A DNA stretch of 64,000 nt from CADEDH01 sp039201605 (GCA_039201605.1 JBCCRO010000026.1:1-64000), one strand, 5' to 3'. Positions 32,417-41,523 are shown, numbered from the stretch's first letter. Notes: generated by a model not told the origin, from the sequence alone. Numbers and translations are program-made.

Positions 32417-35400
32417 GTGGGCGTGACTTCGGAACAAGATGGGAACGGCGTCGATCTCGGGATCGACGGACTGACCGGCTACACCGAGATCGGGAGCGGT
32501 GGTTTCGCCACCGTCTACGCCGCCACCGAAGCCGAGTACGGCCGCCGGGTGGCGGTCAAGGTGCTCACCGCCGTCGACGACGACGGCCGCCGCCGCTTCG
32601 ACCGCGAACGGCTGGCCATGGGCCAGGCCGCCGACCACCCCAACATCGTGCTCCCGCTCCGAGGGGGCTACACGGCGGGCAACCAACCCTTCCTGGTGAT
32701 GGAGTACCTGGCCGGCGGTTCCCTCCAGGATCTGGCCGACCGGGGCCCGATGCCGTGGCCCCAGGCCATCGGTCTGGTCAGCCCCATCGCCGATGCGCTG
32801 GCCCACGCCCACGCCAACGGCATCGTCCACAAGGACATCAAGCCGGCCAACATCCTCCTGACGGAGAACAACACCCCGAAGCTGAGCGACTTCGGCATCG
32901 CCTCCCTGATGGACCGCACGCTCACCGATCAGGTGGCCTACACCCTGTCCTACACCCCGCCGGAGACCTTCGCCGGTGGCGACACCGACCCCCGAGACCA
33001 TCGGAGCGACACCTACTCGCTGGCCGCCACGCTCTACGCCCTCGGCACCGGCCGTCCGCCGTTCAGCGCCACCACCACCCCGGCCCTGATCAACACCATC
33101 GCCACCGCACCCCCGCCCCCGATCGGTCAGCCCGACCTCGACGCCTTCTTCGCCACCGCCCTGGAGAAGAACCCCGACCTCCGCCACCGCGACGCCCAGC
33201 ACTTCCTCAGTCACCTCAATCAGGTGTCGGCCCTGCTGCCCCGCCCCCGCAAGCCGGCGCCGACCACCCAGCCGACACCGCCCCTGCCGCCGGACGGGAT
33301 CGTCCGCACCCCGGCGGCGGCCGCGGGCGGACTGGTGGCCGTGGCCACCGACCCGTCACCGACGGCCGAGATGGCCCGCCCCGTCGACCCCACCACCTCA
33401 CCGGTGACCACCACCCCCAAGACCGACCCCGACCCGGCCGGCGGCGCGGCCCCGCCGACCGACCCGACCGGTGCGCCGCCGGGGGCGGCCGACACCGCCC
33501 CGGCCCCGGCCCCCACCGACCCGCCCTCCGACGGGCCGTCGCCCGCCATCGCCGCCGCCAGCGCCGCCTCGGTGGCCGCCGGCGACGGCGCCGACAAGGG
33601 ATCGGAGGCCACGACGGCCACGCCGAGTCGTCGAAGCCGAAGGCGGGCCAAGCGGCTGGACAAGCGCCGGGGCCGCAAACGCCGGTCGTGGCCGGCCCGC
33701 CTGCTCGGCTTCCTGACGATCCTGTCGCTCCTGGCGGCGCTGGGCGTCGGCGGCTGGTACGCCTACGACCGCTGGTACGACACCGAGGAGACCGAGTCGG
33801 CCGAACAGGAGTCGACCGAGGTCACCACGGCCACCACCGCAACGACCTCACCCCCAACCACCGAGGCGCCCGAGGTGCGCCTCGAGATCGGTGAGCCGAC
33901 GCAGGTCTCCACCCACGGGCTCGGAGTCGTCGACACCGTCATCCAGCTCCCCGACGGCCGCATGGCCTCCGGGGGTGCCGACGGCACCGTCCGCCTCTGG
34001 GACCCCGACGACCCCGCAGCCGCCCCGGCGGCCTACACCGGACACCGGGGCGGGGTGGTTGCCGTCGCCGCCCTGACCGACGGCCTCGTGGTCTCGGGCC
34101 AGGGCCCCGATCCCTTCAACGCCCCCGACACCGGCCCGTCGAAGGTGCACATCTGGGATCCGGCGGTCCCGACCAGGACCGTCGCCACCTACGAGGGCCA
34201 CGACGGCGGTGTCGCCTTCATCGACGTACTGCCCGACGGGCGGGTGCTCAGCGGCGGTGGCTTCGACCTGCACATCTGGGACCACAACGACCCCGCAGGC
34301 GAGGACACGGAGATCTACCAGCTGACCGAGCTGTTCCCCGACGCCGGAGCGTCCACCGCCGTCGAGCTCCTGAGCGACGGACGGATCGCCATCGGCACCT
34401 CTACCGGCACCGTCCACCTCTGGAACCCGGCCAGCCCCACCGCCGCCGCACCGGTCTACGAGGCCCACGGGCCCCTGGTCAACAGCATCACCGAGCTCAG
34501 CGACGGCAGCATCGTCTCGTCGGCGGTGAACGACGCCCACCTGTGGAGCCCGGCGACCATCGCCGAGACCACCGCCGTCTGGACCAGCCCGATCGGCCGG
34601 CCCGCCACCGTGCAGGCGCTACCCGACGACCGCATCCTGATCGGCACCCGCTCCGGGCCGATCGTGATCTGGAGCCCGGCGGAGCCCGATCTGATCGCCG
34701 CCGTCACCCTCCACGGCGAGCGGGTGACCTCCCTCGCTCCGCTCGACGACGGCCGGATCGCCTCGGCCAGCACCGACGGCTCGGTCCGGGTGTGGGACGA
34801 GACCGGCCTCGTCGCCACCACCAGCTTCGGGGGTCACGTCGTCCCCGTGGCCGGTCTCGGCGTCCTCGACGACGGCCGAGTCGTCACCTACGGCCCGACC
34901 GACAGCCTGCGGATCTGGTCGCCCGACGATCCGACGGGGCCCGTCCAGCGCTACGAGAACGCGGCGTACGTCAGCCCTGACGCCGGCCTCGCCCCAACGC
35001 CGATCACGAGCCGGCCCGACGTGACCGACGACGGCCGCATCGTGTTCGTCGACCCCGTCGGCCTCGTCCACCTGTGGTCACCCGTCAGCGGTGAGCCCAA
35101 TCGAACGTTCGGCCAGATCGACCCGCAGGTGCTGTCGGTGGCGGCGGCCGACGGCGGGCTGATCGCCACCGGCCACGGCGACGGCATCGTGCGCCTCTGG
35201 GATCCGGCGGCGCCGGATCGGGTGGTGGCCGACTACGACGGTCACGCCGCCGGGGTCGAGACGGTGGTGCGGTTGGGCGAGGGACGGATCCTGTCGGCCG
35301 ACAGCTCCGGCGAGGTGCACGTGTGGAGCACCGAGAACCCGGCTGACGCCGTGATCTACGACGGTCACGCCGGTGGCTTCCTCGAGGGGGTCGGCGCCGC

Positions 35401-35731
35401 CGCCGAATTGGACGACGGCCGGCTCGCCACCGCCGACGACACCGGCGAGGTCCACGTGTGGGACCCGGCCGATCTCGGTGCGGTCGCCGTCATTCACGAG
35501 CGCCACGACGGGGCCGCCACTTCGGTGATCCAGCTGGCCGACGGTCGGTTGGCCTCCACCGGCGTCGACGGCACCGTCGCCCTCTACGGCCCGGACGAGA
35601 CCGGCGAGGCCCAGGCGGTCTTCGACGGCGGGACGTGGTTCGCCGCCGTGGCCGAGCTCGACGACGGTCGCCTCGTCTCGGCCGGCGGCGACGGGGCCCA
35701 GCTCTGGCTCCCGCCCACCCCGCCCCGCTGA
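32417..35731 (+). CDS. Receptor Ser/Thr kinase with 14 WD40-type repeats (2)
   Basis: 1104 aa from GTG 32417 (GTG 32423 also possible). Kinase at about 20-280: IGSGGFATVY, Lys48, VHKDIKPANILL and SDFGIASLMD. A longer Pro/Ala/Asp-rich linker (about 280-400), a very basic stretch (RRSRRRAKRLDKRRGRKRR) and a membrane helix (about 429-450) follow. Outside are again 14 propeller repeats. The DNA of the kinase start (32486-32604) differs from the first paralogue (29437-29555) at about 3 of 119 bases, while the propellers have diverged widely: same output, different sensing. It ends 6 bp before a convergent membrane-protein gene. Confidence 0.93.
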   Translation: MGVTSEQDGNGVDLGIDGLTGYTEIGSGGFATVYAATEAEYGRRVAVKVLTAVDDDGRRRFDRERLAMGQAADHPNIVLPLRGGYTAGNQPFLVMEYLAGGSLQDLADRGPMPWPQAIGLVSPIADALAHAHANGIVHKDIKPANILLTENNTPKLSDFGIASLMDRTLTDQVAYTLSYTPPETFAGGDTDPRDHRSDTYSLAATLYALGTGRPPFSATTTPALINTIATAPPPPIGQPDLDAFFATALEKNPDLRHRDAQHFLSHLNQVSALLPRPRKPAPTTQPTPPLPPDGIVRTPAAAAGGLVAVATDPSPTAEMARPVDPTTSPVTTTPKTDPDPAGGAAPPTDPTGAPPGAADTAPAPAPTDPPSDGPSPAIAAASAASVAAGDGADKGSEATTATPSRRSRRRAKRLDKRRGRKRRSWPARLLGFLTILSLLAALGVGGWYAYDRWYDTEETESAEQESTEVTTATTATTSPPTTEAPEVRLEIGEPTQVSTHGLGVVDTVIQLPDGRMASGGADGTVRLWDPDDPAAAPAAYTGHRGGVVAVAALTDGLVVSGQGPDPFNAPDTGPSKVHIWDPAVPTRTVATYEGHDGGVAFIDVLPDGRVLSGGGFDLHIWDHNDPAGEDTEIYQLTELFPDAGASTAVELLSDGRIAIGTSTGTVHLWNPASPTAAAPVYEAHGPLVNSITELSDGSIVSSAVNDAHLWSPATIAETTAVWTSPIGRPATVQALPDDRILIGTRSGPIVIWSPAEPDLIAAVTLHGERVTSLAPLDDGRIASASTDGSVRVWDETGLVATTSFGGHVVPVAGLGVLDDGRVVTYGPTDSLRIWSPDDPTGPVQRYENAAYVSPDAGLAPTPITSRPDVTDDGRIVFVDPVGLVHLWSPVSGEPNRTFGQIDPQVLSVAAADGGLIATGHGDGIVRLWDPAAPDRVVADYDGHAAGVETVVRLGEGRILSADSSGEVHVWSTENPADAVIYDGHAGGFLEGVGAAAELDDGRLATADDTGEVHVWDPADLGAVAVIHERHDGAATSVIQLADGRLASTGVDGTVALYGPDETGEAQAVFDGGTWFAAVAELDDGRLVSAGGDGAQLWLPPTPPR

Positions 35732-35737
35732 GGGGGG

Positions 35738-36238
35738 CTACGGCCCGGGAACGGGCGGTGGCCACCCGTCGATGACATAGGGGTCGAGCACCCCGTCGAG
35801 CTCGGCCTGGCAGTCGAAGATCTCGCCTCGCCCGCCGCAGGTGAGCCCGTACTCCTCGTAGGCCGAGCCAAGGGGCGATCGGTCGAACAGGTCGTCGCAG
35901 GCCCGCCCATAGCCGGCCTCGCACTGCAGCCACAACTCGTCGAGGTTGGCGTCGTCGCCCAGGGTGTGGGGCGCCCGCACGAGCTCGCCAACGAACTCGG
36001 GGCCGTCGCCGTCGGTCAGTGGGGCGGTCGCCGGCTCGGCGAAGGCGAAGACCTCGTCGACCGCGAGGAGGTCGTGGACGTCGTAGAGGCGGGTGGTCTG
36101 GACGACGGCGGGCGACCAGCCGAGTACGACGGCGGTGGCCGCGACGACCACCGTCAGGAAAAGGGAGTAGGCCACCAGGCGCCCCACGGAGCGCATGGTC
36201 CACCGGACGATCTTGAACACCGGGTGCCCATCGGCCAA
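35738..36238 (-). CDS. Membrane-anchored protein with Cys-rich outer domain
   Basis: 166 aa. One membrane helix (about 20-42, AYSLFLTVVVAATAVVLGWS) is followed by an acidic outer domain. Four cysteines (WLQCEAGYGRACDDLF, GLTCGG, FDCQ) suggest two disulfides. The segment DELWLQCEAGYGRACDDL and the later SPLGSAYEEYGLTCG recall small domains found beside actinobacterial Ser/Thr kinases and DUF4333-type proteins; the family is not certain. It is convergent with the second kinase gene, with 6 bp between them. A link to kinase signalling is only suggested by position. Confidence 0.7.
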   Translation of the reverse strand: MADGHPVFKIVRWTMRSVGRLVAYSLFLTVVVAATAVVLGWSPAVVQTTRLYDVHDLLAVDEVFAFAEPATAPLTDGDGPEFVGELVRAPHTLGDDANLDELWLQCEAGYGRACDDLFDRSPLGSAYEEYGLTCGGRGEIFDCQAELDGVLDPYVIDGWPPPVPGP

Positions 36239-36271
36239 GGTTGACCCGACTCAAGCGCAGGAGAGGCCGAC

Positions 36272-36925
36272 ATGAATCTGGGATTGACCGCCGACGAGGT
36301 ACTCACCACCACCCGATCGGTGCGCAAACGCCTCGACTTCGACCGCCCCGTCGACCGCCAGGTCGTGCTCGACTGCATCGATCTGGCCCTCCAGGCCCCG
36401 ACCGGCTCCAACAGCCAGGGTTGGCAGTGGATGGTGATCGGCGACGCCGACAAGAAGAAGGCGATCGCCGATCACTACGCCAAGAACTTCGACTGGTACT
36501 CGAAGCAGCCGTCGAGGGAGTTCGGCGAGGGTGATCTGCGGACCACTCAACGCGACGCAGTCCGATCCTCGGCCCAGTACCTGGCCGACAACTTCCACCG
36601 GGCCCCGTACCTGGTCATCCCCCTGATCGAGGCCCGCCTCGACACCGGCGTCGACACCTTCCGCCAGGCCAGCTCGTGGGGCTCGATACTCCCCGCGGTG
36701 TGGAGCTTCATGCTGGCGCTGCGGGAGCGGGGCCTGGGTTCGGCCTGGACCACCCTGCACCTGCCCGACGACGAGGCGGTGGCCGAGCTGCTCGGCATCC
36801 CCCATGATCGCTACACCCAGGCCGGCCTGTTCCCGGTGGCCTACACCAAGGGCACCGACTTCAAGCCAGCCAAGCGGCTCCCCGCCGCCGACTTCACCCA
36901 CTGGGACACCTTCGGCTCCCACTGA
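36272..36925 (+). CDS. Nitroreductase-family flavoprotein
   Basis: 217 aa. Residues 14-60 (TTRSVRKRLDFDRPVDRQVV, LALQAPTGSNSQGWQW) give the FMN-phosphate-binding Arg-Ser-x-Arg and the APTGSNSQ segment of the nitroreductase fold. SSWGSILPAVWSFMLALRER and GLGSAWTTLHL are the second FMN contact and dimer region. Family members reduce quinones, nitro groups or enones with NAD(P)H. The length is normal. The gene is divergent from the membrane protein, separated by 33 bp; no operon partner. Confidence 0.9.
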   Translation: MNLGLTADEVLTTTRSVRKRLDFDRPVDRQVVLDCIDLALQAPTGSNSQGWQWMVIGDADKKKAIADHYAKNFDWYSKQPSREFGEGDLRTTQRDAVRSSAQYLADNFHRAPYLVIPLIEARLDTGVDTFRQASSWGSILPAVWSFMLALRERGLGSAWTTLHLPDDEAVAELLGIPHDRYTQAGLFPVAYTKGTDFKPAKRLPAADFTHWDTFGSH

Positions 36926-36940
36926 CAGCGGCGATCGCCG

Positions 36941-36996
36941 TCTCGGAAGCCCGCCGTCCTCGAAAGCGCCGGCTCTCGGAAGCCCGCCGTCCTCGA
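36941..36996. repeat. Two-copy 23-bp direct repeat
   Basis: The 23-mer from TCTCGGAAGC to CGTCCTCGA occurs at 36941-36963 and 36974-36996, a 33-bp period. It fills the gap between the nitroreductase stop and the thioesterase-like gene end. Within each copy the sequence partly mirrors itself (CTCGG/CCGCCG). Function unknown. Confidence 0.8.
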
Positions 36997-37019
36997 GAGC
37001 GCGGCGGCCGCTCGGTTGG

Positions 37020-37847
37020 CTAGGAGCCGTCGGCGACCGGGGCGATCACCGATCGCTCGATCTCGAAGCGGATCCGGGGTCGAAGCTCGGCGCCGTCGAC
37101 CACCTCGACCGCGCCGACGTCGATCGTCGGCGTCGCCGGATCATCCGACCGGAGACGGCGCAGCAGCCAGCGGGGGCCGGGAGGTGACGCGGTGTCGAGA
37201 TCGAGGTGGAAGGTGGCCCGTCGCCAGTCGACGGCGGGGAGGGAGCCCCCGTCCGGGTCATCGGCGTGACGACGCAGGTAGGCCAGCTGGGCCCCGGCCA
37301 GCCAACTGTCGACCGCCAGCAGCTCCGACCGGACGCCCTCATCCGGCCGGTTGGGACGGACCCAGGCATCGGCGCTCAGCTCGTTGCGGTCCGGCGCCGG
37401 CAGGGGGCGCACCTCGAACAGCGCGGCGGGCCCCGGGCGACCTCCGCGGAAGGCGGGCACGTCCTCGGGCCAGTGCGTCACCGTCCGCAAGCCCGCCGGA
37501 GGCCGCTCGTCGTCCGAGCGGCCCTCCCGGATCGTGGCCGTGATCGAGGCCGACCCGTCGGCGGCCCGCAGGGTGGCGCACCGTCGTCGACCGTTGGCGG
37601 GGTCGAACCCGCTGGCGGTCAGCGACGCCGGGCCCCGGCCCAGTGCGCCGTCGGCCGCCACCTCGATTCGGACGGGGCCGTGCCACCCGGTTCTCACCGC
37701 CGCCAACAACAGGCAGGCGGCGAGACCCGGGGGGACGGATCCTCGTACCGTCCAGGCCGAGACGACATCGACCTCGGCCGTCACCGCATCCTCAAGGGCG
37801 TCGGTGCCGGCGAGCTCGGTCTGCTCCCCCTCGCCCGGACCGGTCAT
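37020..37847 (-). CDS. Acyl-CoA thioesterase-like (double hot-dog) protein
   Basis: 275 aa. The middle (RGPASLTASGFDPANGRRRC then ATLRAADGSASITATIR) reads like the first hot-dog domain of TesB-type enzymes. The C-terminus (SADAWVRPNRPD, SELLAVDSWLAGAQLAYLRR, AVDWRRATFHLDLDT) reads like the second. Typical role: hydrolysis of acyl-CoA. The gene starts directly after the ALDH stop (ATG at 37847 next to TGA at 37850-37848), so the two are translationally coupled; an aldehyde-to-acid or acyl-CoA pathway would make sense. Remote similarity, so the function is not certain. Confidence 0.5.
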   Translation of the reverse strand: MTGPGEGEQTELAGTDALEDAVTAEVDVVSAWTVRGSVPPGLAACLLLAAVRTGWHGPVRIEVAADGALGRGPASLTASGFDPANGRRRCATLRAADGSASITATIREGRSDDERPPAGLRTVTHWPEDVPAFRGGRPGPAALFEVRPLPAPDRNELSADAWVRPNRPDEGVRSELLAVDSWLAGAQLAYLRRHADDPDGGSLPAVDWRRATFHLDLDTASPPGPRWLLRRLRSDDPATPTIDVGAVEVVDGAELRPRIRFEIERSVIAPVADGS

Positions 37848-39284
37848 TCAGCGGGCGCCGGCGCCCAGAATGGCCTTGGTCTCGAGGAACTCCTCGAAGC
37901 CGTGGCGGCCCCACTCCCGACCGTTGCCCGACTGCTTGTACCCGCCGAACGGGGCGTTCATATCGACGCTGGCGCCGTTGACGTGCATGTTGCCGGTACG
38001 GATCCGACGGGCGACGTCGACGGCCCGGTCCTGGCTGCCCGACACGTAGCCGGCGAGGCCGTAGACGGTGTCGTTGGCGATGCGCACCGCATCGTCGTCG
38101 TCCTCGTAGCCGATCAGGACCAGCACCGGCCCGAAGATCTCCTCCTGGGCGATGCGCATGTCGTTGGTGACGTTGGCGAACAGCGTGGGCTTCACGTAGT
38201 ACCCGGACTCCAAGCCCTCGGGCCGACCGGTACCGCCGGTGACGAGCGTCGCCCCCTCGTCGATACCGGCCTGAATCAGACCCTGGATCTTGTGCCACTG
38301 GGCCTCGGACACCACGGGCCCGATGGCGGTGCCATCGGCGTCGGGCGCACCGACCGACACGGCGTTCATCGCCTGCTCGGCGGCGGCGATGGCGGCGTCC
38401 ATCTGCGAGTTGGGGACCAGCATCCGGGTGGCGGCGTTGCACGACTGGCCGGAGTTGGTGCACATGCCTGCGGCGTCGCGGGCCACCGCCTCGGCCACGT
38501 TGGCGTCGTCGAGGATGATGTTGGCCGACTTGCCGCCCAGCTCCTGGGCCACCCGCTTTACGGTGGGGGCGGCGTTGCGGGCCACCTCGACCCCGGCCCG
38601 GGTCGAGCCGGTGAAGGACATCATGTCGACCTCGGGGTGGGACGACAGGTGGGCGCCGACGGTGGGTCCGTCACCGTTGACCAGGTTGAACACGCCCGGC
38701 GGTACGCCGGCCTCGTGGAGGATCTCGGCGAAGAGGATGGCGTTGAGCGGGGCCACCTCCGACGGCTTGAGCACCATGGTGCAACCGGCGGCGAGGGCGG
38801 GAGCCACCTTGCAGGCGATCTGGTTGAGCGGCCAGTTCCACGGGGTGATCATGCCGACCACGCCCACCGGCTCCTTGACCAGGAGGGAGGTGCCGATCTG
38901 CTCCTCGAATTCGTAATCGGCGAGCACACCGGCGGCGACGGCGAAGTGGGCCATGCCGCTGGGTGCCTGGGCCGCCTTGGCCAGCATCGTCGGCGCCCCC
39001 ATCTCGGCGCTGATGGTGGCGGCCAGATCCTCGGACCGGGCGGCGAGAAGCTCGGTGATCTTGTTCAGCAGGGCGACCCGTTCCTCGACCGACGTGGTCG
39101 AGAAATCGTCGAAGGCGGCCCGGGCGGCGGCCACGGCGGCGTCGACGTCGGCGGTGCCGCCGAGGGCGATCGAGGCGATGGGTTCCTCGGTCGCGGGGTT
39201 GATGACCGGCAGCCGATCGCTGGTCGAGGGTGCAACCCACTCGCCACCGATGTAGAACTTGTCGACGTTGTCGCCTGGATGCAT
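37848..39284 (-). CDS. Aldehyde dehydrogenase
   Basis: 478 aa from ATG 39284, giving the usual length; the longer frame to 39395 is not plausible. Visible features: TPWNWPLNQIACKVAPALAA (NAD site and Asn catalysis), FTGSTRAGVEVARNAAPTVK, ELGGKSANIILDDAN with the general-base Glu, and nucleophile Cys282 in NSGQSCNAATRML. It converts an aldehyde to the acid with NAD(P)+. The closest types are the broad-specificity betaine/phenylacetaldehyde-like enzymes; substrate unknown. The thioesterase-like gene follows without a gap. Confidence 0.93.
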   Translation of the reverse strand: MHPGDNVDKFYIGGEWVAPSTSDRLPVINPATEEPIASIALGGTADVDAAVAAARAAFDDFSTTSVEERVALLNKITELLAARSEDLAATISAEMGAPTMLAKAAQAPSGMAHFAVAAGVLADYEFEEQIGTSLLVKEPVGVVGMITPWNWPLNQIACKVAPALAAGCTMVLKPSEVAPLNAILFAEILHEAGVPPGVFNLVNGDGPTVGAHLSSHPEVDMMSFTGSTRAGVEVARNAAPTVKRVAQELGGKSANIILDDANVAEAVARDAAGMCTNSGQSCNAATRMLVPNSQMDAAIAAAEQAMNAVSVGAPDADGTAIGPVVSEAQWHKIQGLIQAGIDEGATLVTGGTGRPEGLESGYYVKPTLFANVTNDMRIAQEEIFGPVLVLIGYEDDDDAVRIANDTVYGLAGYVSGSQDRAVDVARRIRTGNMHVNGASVDMNAPFGGYKQSGNGREWGRHGFEEFLETKAILGAGAR

Positions 39285-39335
39285 GGAATCAGACCTTCCG
39301 GTTGACTTCGGGCAGACCGCCCGGGGAACGGGATG

Positions 39336-39354
39336 TTTGGTGGGCCTAACCATA
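39336..39354. promoter_or_regulatory. Possible DtxR/IdeR-like box
   Basis: TTTGGTGGGCCTAACCATA matches the IdeR consensus TTAGGTTAGGCTAACCTAA at about 13 of 19 positions. It lies in the 142-bp gap between the divergent ALDH and ferritin-like genes, about 75 bp upstream of the latter. Iron control of a ferritin by IdeR is known in mycobacteria; here it is only a sequence match. Confidence 0.4.
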
Positions 39355-39426
39355 CATCGTCGGCCAAATTGATAACGATTCGCCTTTCCCCCCACACCCG
39401 ACCATGACCCGGAGGTTCACCCCCCA

Positions 39427-39873
39427 ATGAACGACCATGTGATCGAGACCGAGCAGGTCTTGCCCGTCCTCAACGACATCGTCAAAGCCGAGCTGGCCGG
39501 CGTCGTCCGCTACACCCACTACTCGCTCGTCATCACCGGGCCCAACCGCCTCCCCCTCGTCGACTTCATGAAGATGCAGGCGACGGAATCGCTCGACCAC
39601 GCCCAGCAGGCGGGCGAGATCCTCACCGGCCTCGGGGGCCACCCCGACCAGGGCATCGCCGAGATCGAGGAGTCCCACGACCACTCGATCGAACGAATCC
39701 TGTCGGAGTCGGTCGCGCACGAACGGCGGGCCCTCGACCTCTACCGCCAGCTGCTCGACCTGGCCCAGGACAACTCGGTCTACCTCGAGGAGTACGCCCG
39801 CACCCAGATCGCCGCCGAGGAGCTGCACGTCATCGAGCTCAACAAGCTGGCCCGGGACTACGCCATCAACTAG
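39427..39873 (+). CDS. bfr: Bacterioferritin-like protein
   Basis: 148 aa four-helix ferritin-like protein. Helix 1 has AELAGVVRYTHYSLV with a metal-type Glu22; helix 2 FMKMQATESLDHAQQAGEIL; helix 3 SESVAHERRALDLYRQ; helix 4 TQIAAEELHVIELNKLA. The first metal box reads ESLDH, one residue longer than canonical ExxH, and no haem-binding Met is clear, so it may be a haem-free bacterioferritin relative. Role: oxidise and store iron. A possible iron-regulator box lies upstream. The alternative is a Dps or other ferritin-like protein. Confidence 0.8.
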   Translation: MNDHVIETEQVLPVLNDIVKAELAGVVRYTHYSLVITGPNRLPLVDFMKMQATESLDHAQQAGEILTGLGGHPDQGIAEIEESHDHSIERILSESVAHERRALDLYRQLLDLAQDNSVYLEEYARTQIAAEELHVIELNKLARDYAIN

Positions 39874-39921
39874 CCCCCGTCCGTCGCCCGGTTGCGATGG
39901 CCCGGTCGGCCGACGCCCGGG

Positions 39922-40482
39922 TCAGAACGGCCGGAAGAGCACCACGCTCAGGGCGTACAGGCCCAACACGATCACCAGATAACGGCGGGTGGCCACCGCG
40001 ATGCGGTGCCACGCCGCGGGGTCGCGGGCGAGCAGCCGGCCGATCGCCCGCACCCCGCCGACCACGACCGTGATCAGCAGGGCGGTGAGCAGCAGCAGGA
40101 GGAGGTAGGCGGCGACGCCGAGCCGCCGCACCGTCTCCAGCGGGCCGTCGATGATCGGCGACAAGCCTGGTACCAACGTCTCGCCGGGGTCGACCCCGAC
40201 CATGTCGGCGGCACGGCCCACCACCTGACCCGCCGTCGACTCCTCGTCGATCGCGCCGTCGCACACCTGACCGGGCACGTCATAGCGGTCGATCAGCAGC
40301 GCCGTGCAGGTGACGTCGTCCCGATAGGCGCTGGTGTAGGCATAGACGAACAGCGCCACCACGGCGGCGGCGAGCGCACCGAGGATGAGCCACGACGGAG
40401 TCCGGCTCGTCACCGTCGTCGATGTCCGGCCACCGCCGCCGCCCTCGTCGCCGACGCCGCCACTGTCCCCGTCGCTGCCCAT
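39922..40482 (-). CDS. Membrane protein with three TM segments
   Basis: 186 aa from ATG 40482 (MGSDGDSGGVGDEGG). A Gly-rich N-terminus is followed by TM1 (about 30-52), an exported loop with two cysteines (VTCTALL, GQVCDGA), TM2 (about 123-145) and TM3 (about 167-183, RYLVIVLGLYALSVVLF). It resembles actinobacterial small polytopic proteins of unknown role; no family is recognised. It is convergent with the ferritin-like gene and divergent from the broken gene at 40644. Confidence 0.62.
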   Translation of the reverse strand: MGSDGDSGGVGDEGGGGGRTSTTVTSRTPSWLILGALAAAVVALFVYAYTSAYRDDVTCTALLIDRYDVPGQVCDGAIDEESTAGQVVGRAADMVGVDPGETLVPGLSPIIDGPLETVRRLGVAAYLLLLLLTALLITVVVGGVRAIGRLLARDPAAWHRIAVATRRYLVIVLGLYALSVVLFRPF

Positions 40483-40643
40483 GGGGCGAGTCTCCTTGAT
40501 CGAGGTGACAGCGTCCACCGCAACGGGCCCTCTCCCGGCGGCCGCGCCCTTCCGTCGGCGGCGAACACCTGCGATCCCGATGGGACGACGATTTCGACCT
40601 GCTCGGTGTCCGACGAGACGCCGAGGGGTGAGGCGGGCGACAG

Positions 40644-41177
40644 GTGAGCGAGCAGTCGGACAGCGGCCGGGACGATGCCATCGAGGCACTCGCCGAGGAG
40701 CTCCGGGACTGGCGCGGGTTCGGACCCTCGCCGACTACCGCCTCTCCTCCTGGCCTCGCCTCAACCGGTGCTGCCGGGGGTCGACGACGGGGCAGGGCCG
40801 ACCGACGACGGGGTGCGGGGGCGCCTGGAGCGGGCGATCGACACCCCCAACGACCGGCACCTGGCGGCGCTGGACGATGCCGAGTGGGACGCCTGGATCA
40901 CCCAGGAGGCCACCTGTTTCGAAGGAGCGTGGGGCGAGGTGGAGTCCCGCCAGGAGGGCCACCTCGCCCGACTGTCGGAGGAGACCTCGACGAGGAGATC
41001 CAGGCCCTGGGCGACGATGACGCCCGCCGGTCGTTTGCTACCGTCGAACGCGAGGTGGCACCGGCCGATCTGGCCTGCGACGACGCCCACCTCCGGTCGG
41101 CCGTCGACGACCTCGAGGCCGATCTGGAACAGAGCCTGGCGCGGGAACTCGACGGAGGAGGTCTCTACGATGACTGA
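40644..41177 (+). pseudogene. Frame-broken acidic protein gene
   Basis: The reading frame changes twice or three times. Frame of GTG 40644 gives SEQSDSGRDDAIEALAEEL and RDWRGF. A second frame then reads RVRTLADYRLSSW, and a third gives GRLERAIDTPNDRHLAALDD and AEWDAWITQEATCFEGAW. From about 40980 the first frame resumes with DLDEEIQALGDDDARRSF and ends ADLEQSLARELDGGGLYDD at TGA 41177. Each segment looks like real coding sequence (acidic helices), so this is a decayed gene or sequencing indels. It overlaps the start of the next lipoprotein gene by 8 bp, so they were probably one operon. Confidence 0.6.
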
Positions 41178-41523
41178 CACCAACCCGTCCCCCGGCCGGC
41201 GCCGCCGACCGACGATGGCGAGGGTGGTGAAGGCGAGGGCCGTGCCGGCGGTGATGGCGGCGGGGCCCCTGCTCGCCGCCGGTTGCGGAGGTGGGGCGGC
41301 CGAGCCGACCGCGGTCGTCTGGTCGATCAATGACGACGCCACCGTCTCGCTGTGCGACGACGAGGGCCTCCGCACCTACCAGCTGTCGGACGACGGTCTG
41401 ACCGCCGGGCTGCGGGAGGGCGTCTCGGTGCGCTTCGAGGTGGAGGCCGGGACCGACGACGACGAGGAACCGGTGCTCACCGTGCTTCAACCGGCCGGCG
41501 CCGACGAGGAGTACAGCTGCTGA
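41170..41523 (+). CDS. Small lipoprotein
   Basis: 117 aa from ATG 41170. The N-terminus is basic (RRRRPTMARVVKARA), then hydrophobic with a lipobox LLAAGC, so Cys about 39 would carry the lipid anchor. The mature part is an acidic domain of about 80 residues with two further cysteines (SLCDDEGLRTYQL, and the C-terminal EEYSC). Function unknown. It overlaps the broken gene by 8 bp at its start and the convergent permease gene by 37 bp at its end. Confidence 0.7.
   Translation: MTDTNPSPGRRRRPTMARVVKARAVPAVMAAGPLLAAGCGGGAAEPTAVVWSINDDATVSLCDDEGLRTYQLSDDGLTAGLREGVSVRFEVEAGTDDDEEPVLTVLQPAGADEEYSC

Noticed and set aside
40644..41177. Programmed frameshifting instead of gene decay
   Set aside because: More than one shift in both directions and no slippery heptamer recognised at the joins.
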